Below are positions 8,972 through 16,143 of a DNA stretch of 33,877 bases, in pieces. Under the pieces are notes generated by a model that did not search any database, was not told the DNA's origin, and was given only the letters and a program-made list of their open reading frames with translations. Where the stretch lies: positions 1 through 33,877 of the forward strand of contig JAFTCE010000059.1 of assembly GCA_017454855.1 (NCBI GenBank). The letters run 5' to 3'. The translations under genes and the position numbers were made by a program. How positions within the stretch are numbered: position 1 is the stretch's first letter; each line of letters starts with the position of its first letter. The stretch is from Desulfovibrio sp. GTDB taxonomy: Bacteria; Desulfobacterota; Desulfovibrionia; Desulfovibrionales; Desulfovibrionaceae.

Positions 8972-9715
8972 TTACTTGCTCGACCCCATCCATTTTTCGG
9001 CGATTTGACGTTCAACGCCGGATTCCTTGAGAATCTTGATGCCCTTGTTCAGTTTTTCCAACAGATCCTTGCGGCCCTTCTTGACCACAAAGCCATAATA
9101 TTCCTTTTCCTGGGTTTTGAAGGAAATGTTCAGCTTGCCGGCCGTGTCTGTTTTCTTATTGACATAGTACAGCGCCACGGGATCATCGCAGACCACAGCG
9201 TCCAGACGGCCCTGGAGCAGGTCTTCGATGGCCAGGCCCACATCGTCATATTCCTTGAGATCCGCGCCCACATTGGCATTACGAACCACAAAGATGCCCG
9301 TAGTGGCTATCTGACCGCCGACCTTTAAGCCCTTGAGATCTTTGAGGCTCGTGATCTTCTTGCCTGCGGGCAGCAATACGGCCTGCACTACTTCATAGTA
9401 GGGATCGCTGAAGTCAAACTGCTTCTTGCGTTCCTCGGTAATGGTCACGGAAGAAGCCACGATGTCGTACTTGCCGGTGGCCACACCGCCCAGGATACCG
9501 TCCCAGGCGACGTTGCGTACTTCGATTTCAATGCCCACGGCCTTGGCCAGGGCTTTCAGATAGTCCGGGGAATAGCCCGTGGGTTGCTTGTTTGCATCCA
9601 TCAATTCCATGGGAGGCCAATAGCAATCGGCGGCTGCGACATATTTTTCCGCAGCGTGTGCCGGGGCACAGAGCAGGGTGAACAGCAAGAGACCCAGAGT
9701 AAGGCGATGCAGCAT
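8972..9715 (-). CDS. Periplasmic amino-acid-binding protein of the ABC importer (SBP_bac_3 family)
   Basis: The 247-residue protein has an N-terminal signal peptide (LTLGLLLFTLLCAPAHA, cut before AEKYV). The rest is a family 3 solute-binding fold: YWPPMELMDANKQPTGYSPD near the start, GKYDIVASSVTITEERKK, the hinge-proximal DFSDPYYE, and LLQGRLDAVVCDDP. It captures a polar amino acid in the periplasm and delivers it to the permease. GGAGGA lies five bases before the ATG and fixes the start. It is the first gene of a unit that continues into permease, ATPase and mnmA. The ligand is unknown; arginine, glutamine and cystine binders all share this fold. Confidence 0.94.
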   Translation of the reverse strand: MLHRLTLGLLLFTLLCAPAHAAEKYVAAADCYWPPMELMDANKQPTGYSPDYLKALAKAVGIEIEVRNVAWDGILGGVATGKYDIVASSVTITEERKKQFDFSDPYYEVVQAVLLPAGKKITSLKDLKGLKVGGQIATTGIFVVRNANVGADLKEYDDVGLAIEDLLQGRLDAVVCDDPVALYYVNKKTDTAGKLNISFKTQEKEYYGFVVKKGRKDLLEKLNKGIKILKESGVERQIAEKWMGSSK

Positions 9716-9809
9716 ACATATCCTCCAAGAGACATTCCTTCCTGCGTGTCATGCCAGCAGAAGAGGCACACAGGAAGCAGGTACAAGAAAATGATGTAAC
9801 GTTATTTTG

Positions 9810-9838
9810 TAAGTAGCCCAAGGCATGGTTGGCGTCAA
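9810..9838 (-). promoter_or_regulatory. Candidate sigma-70 promoter of the ABC importer/mnmA operon
   Basis: On the minus strand, TTGACG (9833-9838) is followed after 17 bases by TACTTA (9810-9815), about 95 bases upstream of the binding-protein start. The -35 box is good but the -10 box is weak. Confidence 0.35.
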
Positions 9839-9861
9839 GGGCCATACGTTACATTTGCCCC

Positions 9862-10443
9862 TCATGCACTGCCCTGGGCACCCTCAGTCTCTTCATTTTT
9901 TTCCTCGCGCAGAGCCTGCTGCAGAAACCAGTCTTCTCGGATGCGCCAAGAGGAGGCCGACGCGCCTTGGGAAGAGGCATGGCCTGACGCAAGGACGAGT
10001 GTGCGCCTGGCGTGTTCCTGCAAGCGGATGACCAGGGGAGTGAGATCCATGTCGGCGAAAAGGATGATGAATTCGTCAAAATGCGTGGCATGGCAGAGAT
10101 CATCCATGCAGTCCATGACCACGCGCAGCTCCACACGGGTCTTGCCGTGTGCCCCCTGGGCCGGGCAGTCAATGACTTGAAAGGCGCTGCGCGTAAAGGC
10201 TGAACGGAATTCCTGGTAGCGCTGCGTATTCATGTAACACATGCGTTTCAGGATGCGACGGCGTACACCTTCGCCGTAAAGGATGCGCAGCGCATGGTTT
10301 TCAAGCCAGCGCAGCCAACGGTGCGGAGCAAAGCAAAATGTCCGTGCGGCCTCCGGATCGATCTCCTGAAAACGGGCGTAAAGATTATCAAAATCCACAT
10401 ACAATGCGCTGTACACTTCCTCAAAGCCGGATAGTTTTACCAT
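9862..10443 (-). CDS. NYN-domain (LabA/DUF88-like, PIN-fold) protein
   Basis: The 193-residue soluble protein has the pattern of NYN-domain proteins: an early acidic strand motif (YVDFDNLYARF), a central basic-acidic helix (KTRVELRVVMDCMDDL) and a later acidic strand (FIILFADMDLTPLVIRL) followed by LVLASG. In this family the conserved aspartates coordinate metal for RNA cleavage, so an RNase role is plausible but not shown. The ATG at 10443 (MVKLSG) is preceded by TGAGG at good spacing; a further upstream ATG at 10455 has no such site. The C-terminus is rich in Glu, Ala and Ser. A strong promoter precedes it. It is monocistronic and divergent from the O-antigen ligase gene. Confidence 0.75.
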   Translation of the reverse strand: MVKLSGFEEVYSALYVDFDNLYARFQEIDPEAARTFCFAPHRWLRWLENHALRILYGEGVRRRILKRMCYMNTQRYQEFRSAFTRSAFQVIDCPAQGAHGKTRVELRVVMDCMDDLCHATHFDEFIILFADMDLTPLVIRLQEHARRTLVLASGHASSQGASASSWRIREDWFLQQALREEKNEETEGAQGSA

Positions 10444-10477
10444 AGAAAGCCTCATATATTGCTAATGTACTAGATGT

Positions 10478-10506
10478 AGTATATTTTGCTCAAGGTTGTA
10501 ATGCAA
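10478..10506 (-). promoter_or_regulatory. Sigma-70 promoter of the NYN-domain gene
   Basis: On the minus strand, TTGCAT (10501-10506) and TATACT (10478-10483) are separated by exactly 17 bases, placing the start of transcription some 30 bases before the ATG at 10443. The surrounding DNA is AT-rich. Confidence 0.6.
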
Positions 10507-10543
10507 GGTTTTCAGGCGGTGAAATTTGTGTTTTGTAGTTAGG

Positions 10544-10557
10544 GCGCAGGTCTGCGC
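10544..10557. promoter_or_regulatory. Short dyad upstream of the O-antigen ligase gene
   Basis: GCGCAG-GT-CTGCGC is a perfect 6+2+6 inverted repeat 34 bases before the GTG start at 10591. It could be a protein-binding site; the evidence is the symmetry only. Confidence 0.25.
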
Positions 10558-10590
10558 ACGCAACGACGTCAAACGGGGAGGGACGCTGCC

Positions 10591-11991
10591 GTGCAGATGA
10601 TCGCAGATGGTTTCAGGCAGTGTGCGACGTGGTTCAGGAGTTTGTTTTCGCATGTTTCCGCCCTGCCTGCGGGCGAACGGTGGCATATGTGCCTCTTCTG
10701 GTCCTTCTGGCTTTCCCTGGCGACATTCCCCATAGGCTATGGCGCACGCGAAGTGCTGCCCGTGGTGAGTTTCTTGTTTCTCATCCTCTATTACCGCGAG
10801 GCTTGGCAGGACAGTGTGCTTGCCAGGCTGCGCGTGCGTCCTTTGTTTTATTGCCTGTGGGCCATGATTGGCATAGGCGTGTTGCTTTCGGAAGATATCT
10901 GGGCATCTCTGCTCCATGCGGGTACGGGCATCAACAAAGGATTCATCCTGCCCTTCATTGCCATGGAGTGCGTTCGAGATGAAAGGAGCCTGCGGCGTCT
11001 GGTCTGGGCTTGCGTCCTGGCCTGTTTTTGGCAAGGTCTGGACGGTCTGTACCAAGCCCTTACAGGCGCGGATCTCTTCTTTGGCTATGTCCGCAACGAT
11101 GGCAGGCTTACGGGCAGCCTGGGCGATTATTGCGTGGGCAATTACATCGCCCTGGCGCTTATACCGGCCTTTGCGCTTTGGTTTATTTTGCGCCGGACGC
11201 TGTCGTCGGCTGCAACGGTACTGCTCTGGATTGCCGTCCTCTGGCCCGGTTTCTACCTGCTGGCCGGTGCGTCCAGCCGCAGCGGAGCCTTGGCCGTGGC
11301 GGCAGCCTTGGGCTTGTGGGCTATCTTGCGCGGGCGCGGGGACATGGTAAGGCGGTTGTTTGTAGCCCTTGGCGTCGTGGCCGTCCTGCTGTTGGCCTTG
11401 CTGGTCTTGCAGGGCCGCGCTGATATGCAGGCCGTTGGCGATGACGGTCGCTGGAGCCTGTGGCGGCTGGGCTGGAGCGTTTTTTTGGAACATCCCTGGT
11501 TTGGGGCCGGAGCCGGGCGCTACAATGCGGCCTTTCGTGCCCTGGGCCTTGTGCCGGAGCAGGATCTCATCACCATCAGTCATCCGCACAACCTCTATCT
11601 CGATATGCTCTATGCCCACGGTTTGGTGGGCTTTGGGTTGGGCATGACCTTTCTGATGGGCTTTTTGTACTGGGGTTGGCGGCATATCCATCCGCGTGTG
11701 CAGCTGGAAACTGCAGGAAATTCAGGCCGTATCTACTGGCGTTTGACAGCCTGGTTTTGGATCGGCTATGCCGGATGGCTGGTGAATGGCATCTTTGGAC
11801 ACGATTTTTACCGCATCTGGTGGCTTGCGCTGGCCATGAGCCATCTCGGTGTCATGATCGGTGCCGTAACCAACGGACTGGAGACAGAAAACCCTGATCC
11901 GACAGCAGCACAAGAGACGCAATCTGAACCACAGAAAACGTGCGCCTCGTCCTTGAAATCTTGCGACGGCGTTTATGGAAAAGAGGCATGA
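10591..11991 (+). CDS. O-antigen ligase / Wzy-type polymerase family membrane protein
   Basis: The 466-residue protein is hydrophobic almost throughout, with roughly ten or more membrane spans. It carries the Wzy_C pattern: a periplasmic loop with ASSRSGALAV, then HPHNLYLDMLYAHGLVGFG, as in WaaL-type ligases that join O-antigen or a related glycan to lipid A-core in the periplasm. The C-terminal 40 residues are polar and low in complexity. I chose the GTG at 10591, which has GGAGGG eight bases upstream; an ATG six bases further in is possible. It stands alone on its strand, divergent from the NYN gene and convergent with the flagellar accessory cluster. WaaL, Wzy and glycoprotein ligases cannot be told apart by sequence alone. 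Confidence 0.8.
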   Translation: MQMIADGFRQCATWFRSLFSHVSALPAGERWHMCLFWSFWLSLATFPIGYGAREVLPVVSFLFLILYYREAWQDSVLARLRVRPLFYCLWAMIGIGVLLSEDIWASLLHAGTGINKGFILPFIAMECVRDERSLRRLVWACVLACFWQGLDGLYQALTGADLFFGYVRNDGRLTGSLGDYCVGNYIALALIPAFALWFILRRTLSSAATVLLWIAVLWPGFYLLAGASSRSGALAVAAALGLWAILRGRGDMVRRLFVALGVVAVLLLALLVLQGRADMQAVGDDGRWSLWRLGWSVFLEHPWFGAGAGRYNAAFRALGLVPEQDLITISHPHNLYLDMLYAHGLVGFGLGMTFLMGFLYWGWRHIHPRVQLETAGNSGRIYWRLTAWFWIGYAGWLVNGIFGHDFYRIWWLALAMSHLGVMIGAVTNGLETENPDPTAAQETQSEPQKTCASSLKSCDGVYGKEA

Positions 11992-12032
11992 CCGAAGTCC
12001 GCTCCGTCGACGCTGCTGCAGAGATTGAAGGT

Positions 12033-12359
12033 TTACTGCAACAGAGCATGTCCTATGGAGTTGTGATACCCTCGCATGCGTCTGCGTTCCACGCGTGCCC
12101 GCTGAAGATGTGCCTTGATGTCACTGTAGGCACTTGTGGCGCGCGCTGTCAGCGTCCGTTGCAGGACAGCCAATTTTCCCAGTGTGGTTCTGTAGTGTTC
12201 AGCATCACTGCCGTCATACATTTTCCAAGCCATGCCGGTGACGGCATTGCGCCTTTCGGCGAGCGCTACAGCTCTGTCATAGGCGCCGTCTTCCAATGCT
12301 GTCGCTTCCTGTCGTGCCAGATCCAAGGCTTCATCCAGAAGACTCAATCCCTGACTCAT
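12033..12359 (-). CDS. Small helical protein, FliT/FlgN-like flagellar chaperone candidate
   Basis: The protein has 108 residues and is nearly all predicted helix (LLDEALDLARQEATALEDG, then YDRAVALAERRNAVT), rich in Ala, Leu, Arg and Glu, with no signal peptide or membrane span. This is the size and texture of FliT/FlgN-type export chaperones, which hold late flagellar subunits in the cytoplasm. The assignment rests on texture and context, not on a signature motif. GAGG lies six bases before the ATG. It is the last gene of a minus-strand flagellar accessory group and lies 155 bases after the previous gene, a gap filled by inverted repeats. Confidence 0.5.
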   Translation of the reverse strand: MSQGLSLLDEALDLARQEATALEDGAYDRAVALAERRNAVTGMAWKMYDGSDAEHYRTTLGKLAVLQRTLTARATSAYSDIKAHLQRARVERRRMRGYHNSIGHALLQ

Positions 12360-12387
12360 ATGTGCCTCGCCATGTAGAGCATGTTAG

Positions 12388-12491
12388 GTGACGCTAAGGA
12401 CGTCACACACGTTGCTTTTGCTTCGGGGAAAAACGCGGTTCCCCCCCCTCGCTTACGGCGCGGTTGCTGCTATCGGAGCCACCCGCGCCGT
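12388..12491. repeat. Cluster of three hairpins in a 155-bp intergenic gap
   Basis: Three inverted repeats lie in a row. GTGACG/CGTCAC is at 12388-12393 and 12401-12406. GGGGAA/TTCCCC (as read on the minus strand) lies within about 12425-12444. A perfect 9-bp stem ACGGCGCGG/CCGCGCCGT is at 12455-12463 and 12483-12491, with a 19-base loop. None is followed by a T-run on the minus strand. They sit between the two last genes of the flagellar accessory group and could stabilise or attenuate the mRNA. Confidence 0.5.
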
Positions 12492-12514
12492 TCCATTCTT
12501 TGTATGTGACAGAT

Positions 12515-13120
12515 TTAATGGGCCAAAAGACCGCTTACTTGCACATGCAGGTTTTCACTGATGACACGCCAATCTTCACATTGGGGGATAAATTCGTATT
12601 CCAACAGGTCTGCCAGAAGAATCCAGTCCTCATTTTCCAGCACATCGCCCATTTCGGAAAGGAGGTTAGAGAATGTTGTGGTCATCTCTGTAAAATTCTC
12701 CAGGCTGGCCGTGGCATATCTATTGCGCAGCTCGTTGAGCATGCCCATGAAATCTCGGGTAACATCCAAAAGATCCTGAAGAAGTTCAAGTGCATCCGTA
12801 TCCTCGGCCTGACGGAACAGGCGGGAGACCTGGCGGGCACCATGCTCCATCATCTGGGCGACCTTGCCCATTTCCGCAGACATTTCAACAGCCATCTCCG
12901 AAAGCGGTACGGAGCGCACTTCAACGGATGTGATGTCTGAGCTTTCAATATCCTCTGCCTGGTGCGGATATATTTCGGAAAAGGCTTCGTTGTTGACCAG
13001 AACGTCCGTCACGACGCGATTTTCCATCTTTTCATCCTGCATGACGTCTGTGAGAATTTCTTCAAGGTTGGCAAAGGCAGAGATATTCTTTTCACTCCGG
13101 GTACCGTCTACGATAATCAT
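12515..13120 (-). CDS. Unknown helical protein of the sigma-54 flagellar accessory group
   Basis: I do not recognise a characterised family in this 201-residue protein. The first 75 residues are acidic and mixed (MIIVDGTRSEKN). From about residue 80 on it is one long run of amphipathic helices, ending in LADLLEYEFIPQCEDWR. It has no signal peptide or membrane span. The start at 13120 is well set by GAGGAGG seven bases upstream; the frame extends further but without signals and into the promoter. A near-consensus sigma-54 promoter lies about 60 bases upstream. The helical half resembles the C-terminal tail of the neighbouring GT9 protein. A role in flagellar assembly or in binding a flagellar protein is inferred from context only. 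Confidence 0.7.
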   Translation of the reverse strand: MIIVDGTRSEKNISAFANLEEILTDVMQDEKMENRVVTDVLVNNEAFSEIYPHQAEDIESSDITSVEVRSVPLSEMAVEMSAEMGKVAQMMEHGARQVSRLFRQAEDTDALELLQDLLDVTRDFMGMLNELRNRYATASLENFTEMTTTFSNLLSEMGDVLENEDWILLADLLEYEFIPQCEDWRVISENLHVQVSGLLAH

Positions 13121-13175
13121 GGATATTCCCTCCTCATCCCCAAGGGGAAAGTTTTTCATTCTGTGCCTAGTAATT

Positions 13176-13191
13176 AGCAAACTATGTGCCA
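13176..13191 (-). promoter_or_regulatory. Sigma-54 (-24/-12) promoter
   Basis: On the minus strand the sequence reads TTGGCACATAGTTTGCT, with GG and GC separated by exactly ten bases, which is essentially the sigma-54 consensus. Transcription would begin near 13164, about 44 bases before the ATG at 13120. It overlaps the stop codon of the GT9 gene, so the two downstream genes get a promoter of their own. Confidence 0.8.
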
Positions 13192-14810
13192 AGGGTGAAA
13201 AATTCCCGCCATTGGGCCAAATGTCGATGCAGAATGACGGTAAGTTCCTGGAAATCGTCCATGTGTGCGCCACGTTCCTGACGCAGTTCGCGCCAAAAAC
13301 CGCCTAGGGAACGGAGTTCCGTGCAGGCATCCAGCACGGTTTGCAGGCGCTGGCAATTGCGGAGCAGAAGTTGGCCAGCCCTGGCGCTTTTGCCCACAAG
13401 CTGACATTGTTCCGTCAGCATGGCGAGCAAGGCCAGGGCTTGATCTAGGGCTACTGTGAGCCTTTGGACAAAGTCGGTGGAATACGCGCTTGCCGTGAAA
13501 CCTTTTGGGTCTTTTTGCCCGCTTGCTATGGGCTGATCAGGTGCGGCCATATCGTCAAGCAATTGACGCCAGAAGATACGCTGCTGCCCAAGCCAAAGGG
13601 TACGGTCATCCGGCGGCTGTAAGCTCAAACGGCGCACAAGAGCAAATCCCTGGGCATCCTGGGCAGTAATCCAAACCCTGGCCTCATTTTCTATGGCGGC
13701 AAGACGGGCTGTTTCCCATTGCCCCTGGCCCAGTCGGGACACGACGAGATCCCCGACGCTTGACGGGCTGATGCGGCGCAGACAGGCGAGATCGTTGGGA
13801 CAAGGGCTGTTGTACGGGCAGGGATGGCAGGGGAGGGCTGGTTCCAGGCAGCAACAGTCAGGCAGATAGGGTCCAGTGTCGCAGGGTTGGGCCGTAGCGA
13901 GAAAAAGGGCAAGGCAGGGTACCTCCAGGCCAGCGGCCAAATGCATAGTGCCCGTATCGTTGGTGATGAGCAGACGTGAATACTGCACCAGGGCAGCCAG
14001 GGTCTCCAGGTCGGTTTTGCCAATGGCGTTGACGCAGGGAGCGCTGCTGACGTGCCTGTATGCGTCGGCCAAGGCTGTCTCCGAGGTGGAACCCAGAAGG
14101 ATGGGGCAGAGGCGCATTTCCCGCCACAGACGCTCCCCCACTGCGGCAAAGGAGCCAGTAGGCCATTGCCGACGCCTGTCGCTGGCGCCCAGTTGCATGC
14201 CCACATAGCCTTGAACTCCCTGCGGGGCTTCAGCCAGGAGAGACCTGGCCCGGGCAAGGGCTGGCGCAGACGGAGAAGCCAGGCGCAAGCGTGGTACGTG
14301 CGCTGCATGTGGCCTGCCGTGGGGATTGCCAATCATGCGGAAGATGTCTACGAGATTAAAAGGAGAACTCAGGCGATTGGCCGTGGCGCCATTGAGAAAG
14401 GAGGCCCAAATGCCATGATTGCGGCCAAAGCCGTCGGGATCAAGGCAAAATCCGAGCGTATGGGCCTTTGCGACGTTGAAAAGCCGTGACAGCAGCCGGG
14501 CAGGCAGGGTCGTTGAGAGATTGATGACCTGTTGTGGTTGTACCGTGTCTCGAATGTCGCGGGCAAATTGTAAAAGGCGTGCAGCGGCAATGCGCCAGTC
14601 CCTGTCCATGTCGGCCATGAGACGCGCGCCAGGCAGGGGCCAGACGCGCTCCACATGACGCAGTAGAGGAAAGGCGCCGGAAAAATTCTCTAGACAGACC
14701 AGATGAACGCGACTGCCCAGCTCGTGGAGTTCCTCAAGAAGCGGCTGGCACTGCAGCAGATCTCCGAAGCGGGCCAGATTGATGACAATTGCAGTGCCCT
14801 TGGCAGTCAT
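13182..14810 (-). CDS. Glycosyltransferase family 9 (heptosyltransferase-like) with helical C-terminal extension
   Basis: The protein has 542 residues. Residues 1-370 follow the GT-B fold of ADP-heptose:LPS heptosyltransferases: INLARFGDLLQCQPLLEEL at the N-terminus, QLGASDRRRQWP in the middle, and the nucleotide-sugar motif ITNDTGTMHLAAGLEVPCLALF near residues 278-300. A cysteine-rich loop (CCC, CHPC, CPNDLAC) follows, more cysteine-dense than usual. The last ~170 residues are a helical tail not found in ordinary LPS heptosyltransferases. Position inside a flagellar sigma-54 group suggests that it may modify a flagellar protein rather than, or as well as, LPS; this is inference. It starts 32 bases after the lysozyme-like gene and is probably co-transcribed with it. 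Confidence 0.8.
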   Translation of the reverse strand: MTAKGTAIVINLARFGDLLQCQPLLEELHELGSRVHLVCLENFSGAFPLLRHVERVWPLPGARLMADMDRDWRIAAARLLQFARDIRDTVQPQQVINLSTTLPARLLSRLFNVAKAHTLGFCLDPDGFGRNHGIWASFLNGATANRLSSPFNLVDIFRMIGNPHGRPHAAHVPRLRLASPSAPALARARSLLAEAPQGVQGYVGMQLGASDRRRQWPTGSFAAVGERLWREMRLCPILLGSTSETALADAYRHVSSAPCVNAIGKTDLETLAALVQYSRLLITNDTGTMHLAAGLEVPCLALFLATAQPCDTGPYLPDCCCLEPALPCHPCPYNSPCPNDLACLRRISPSSVGDLVVSRLGQGQWETARLAAIENEARVWITAQDAQGFALVRRLSLQPPDDRTLWLGQQRIFWRQLLDDMAAPDQPIASGQKDPKGFTASAYSTDFVQRLTVALDQALALLAMLTEQCQLVGKSARAGQLLLRNCQRLQTVLDACTELRSLGGFWRELRQERGAHMDDFQELTVILHRHLAQWREFFTLGT

Positions 14811-14842
14811 TGCAAGTACCTTGCGGCGTGGATCCGAGAGGA

Positions 14843-15982
14843 TCAGGCCAATGTGGAGGTTTTGCCGCCGTCCAGCATGTTCAGGGCAATGTTTTTTTCC
14901 TCCTTGAAGCGGTTGGCCACGGCAGCCTGCACCCTGCTCGTGGAAGAACCAAATTGGCCTACGCGTATCTTGTAGACATTGGAAATGAGGTTGCGCTCGT
15001 AGGACGGGTCACTCGGCTTGCCGCTCAAGGCATCGGCCCGGGCAAAGATGCGTGCCGCGCCAGCCGGTCCATGCTGCACGGCCGTACTCCAGATAACTTC
15101 GCGCATGGCCGTGGACAGGGTGCTTTCCGTGAGACCTGTGCGCTGTACGATGGACTCCAGGGCGGGCTTGTAGTGGCTTTGATGGATAAAGTCCTCTTGC
15201 AGTTGCTCAAAGCGCTCAGGTTGCTCGCTGGCGATACTTCGCCATGTATCGGGCATGGAGCCATGACGACTGCCCGTATTGCCAGGACCAGAAGCGCGTA
15301 GGCGTCTGGAAATGTCTGGCGCTTCCGTATCTAAATACTTCAGAAAATCCGAGAGGCTGCCAGCCCGTGAGGAGACTTGATACTTGCCATAGGACGTGCC
15401 GCCGTTGCGGTCATAGCCCACTGCGGCAACGCCGTCGCTACCCGACTCAAAGCGGGCGGAAAGCTGTCCTAGACTCGTATCGTCAACATGGTGCGCTGGC
15501 TTGGTGCGCATCTTGCTCTTGTCCCCCTTGCCGCGGGCATGGATAAAATCGCCCATATTCAGTCCGCGAAAACGGCTGTCCATGCTTCCGGTCAAGGTTC
15601 CGAGGCTGCGGGCCGCCCCCATGCTGCGCGCCAAATCCAAAGTCGAACCCGTACTCGCCAGGCTTTGCTCCATGAAGCTTTCCATGACCTGGCTCTGCCG
15701 CAAATCAGCTTCGCTCCGAGAGAGAAGCTGTGCGCGCATAAGATCGCTGGGAGTGCGTCCGACCAGCACGAAATGACGCTGACTGGACAATAGTGAGGGC
15801 ATGAGCGCGGGCTGTGCCCCGCCGACGCTGGCCTTGCTGCCCGCAGGCGCATTTTGACCGTTCACAAGATGGGCAAAGGTCGAGGGACTTTCTGCCTGCG
15901 CTGCCGCCATGCGGCGGGACGCGCCCGCATGCTTTTGCGCCGATGCTGCCGGTGGACGGATGAGAACGTTGGAAAGCGCCAT
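14843..15982 (-). CDS. Lysozyme/chitosanase-like peptidoglycan hydrolase, probably flagellar
   Basis: The protein has 379 residues. The first 165 are low in complexity (Ala, Ser, Arg, Gln). The C-terminal half looks like a lysozyme-superfamily fold: SARFESGSDG with a candidate catalytic glutamate (E179), YDRNGGTSYGKYQ (190-202), then a helical part with WRSIASEQPERFEQLQ and VIWSTAVQHGPAGAARIFARA. Related 'Vgr-related' proteins occur in Desulfovibrio. It would cut peptidoglycan, perhaps to let the flagellar rod through, as FlgJ does elsewhere, but no typical Sec signal peptide is visible. AGGAGGT four bases before the ATG at 15982 fixes the start. A sigma-54 promoter lies just upstream, and the GT9 gene follows in the same unit. 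Confidence 0.65.
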   Translation of the reverse strand: MALSNVLIRPPAASAQKHAGASRRMAAAQAESPSTFAHLVNGQNAPAGSKASVGGAQPALMPSLLSSQRHFVLVGRTPSDLMRAQLLSRSEADLRQSQVMESFMEQSLASTGSTLDLARSMGAARSLGTLTGSMDSRFRGLNMGDFIHARGKGDKSKMRTKPAHHVDDTSLGQLSARFESGSDGVAAVGYDRNGGTSYGKYQVSSRAGSLSDFLKYLDTEAPDISRRLRASGPGNTGSRHGSMPDTWRSIASEQPERFEQLQEDFIHQSHYKPALESIVQRTGLTESTLSTAMREVIWSTAVQHGPAGAARIFARADALSGKPSDPSYERNLISNVYKIRVGQFGSSTSRVQAAVANRFKEEKNIALNMLDGGKTSTLA

Positions 15983-16024
15983 AAGTACCTCCTGCGGGAC
16001 ATGACTTTCCGCAATCGTTCTCAA

Positions 16025-16040
16025 AGCAACAACGATGCCA
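16025..16040 (-). promoter_or_regulatory. Sigma-54 (-24/-12) promoter of the lysozyme-like/GT9 unit
   Basis: On the minus strand the sequence reads TTGGCATCGTTGTTGCT, with ten bases between GG and GC and a TTGCT -12 box. Transcription would start about 30 bases before the ATG at 15982. The DNA just upstream (about 16040-16075) is very AT-rich, as expected for IHF-assisted activation. Confidence 0.75.
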
Positions 16041-16143
16041 AAATAAGATAATTCAATAAAATTACAATGTTAAGCACGAGATATCGTCCCTGGGTCAAGA
16101 CATTGACAGCTCTCACCCTTGGAGTTCTCGTACGCCTTGCTGT

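Noticed and set aside
10462-11691. 409-codon open frame on the minus strand
   Set aside because: It lies antisense to the O-antigen ligase gene. Its product is a low-complexity Gln/Pro/His/Lys-rich string without a domain, as expected from a GC-rich antisense frame.
11988-12377. Plus-strand frame starting with ATGA at the end of the ligase gene
   Set aside because: The overlap looks like translational coupling, but the product is Cys/Phe/Gln-rich noise, while the minus strand encodes a clean helical protein at 12033-12359.
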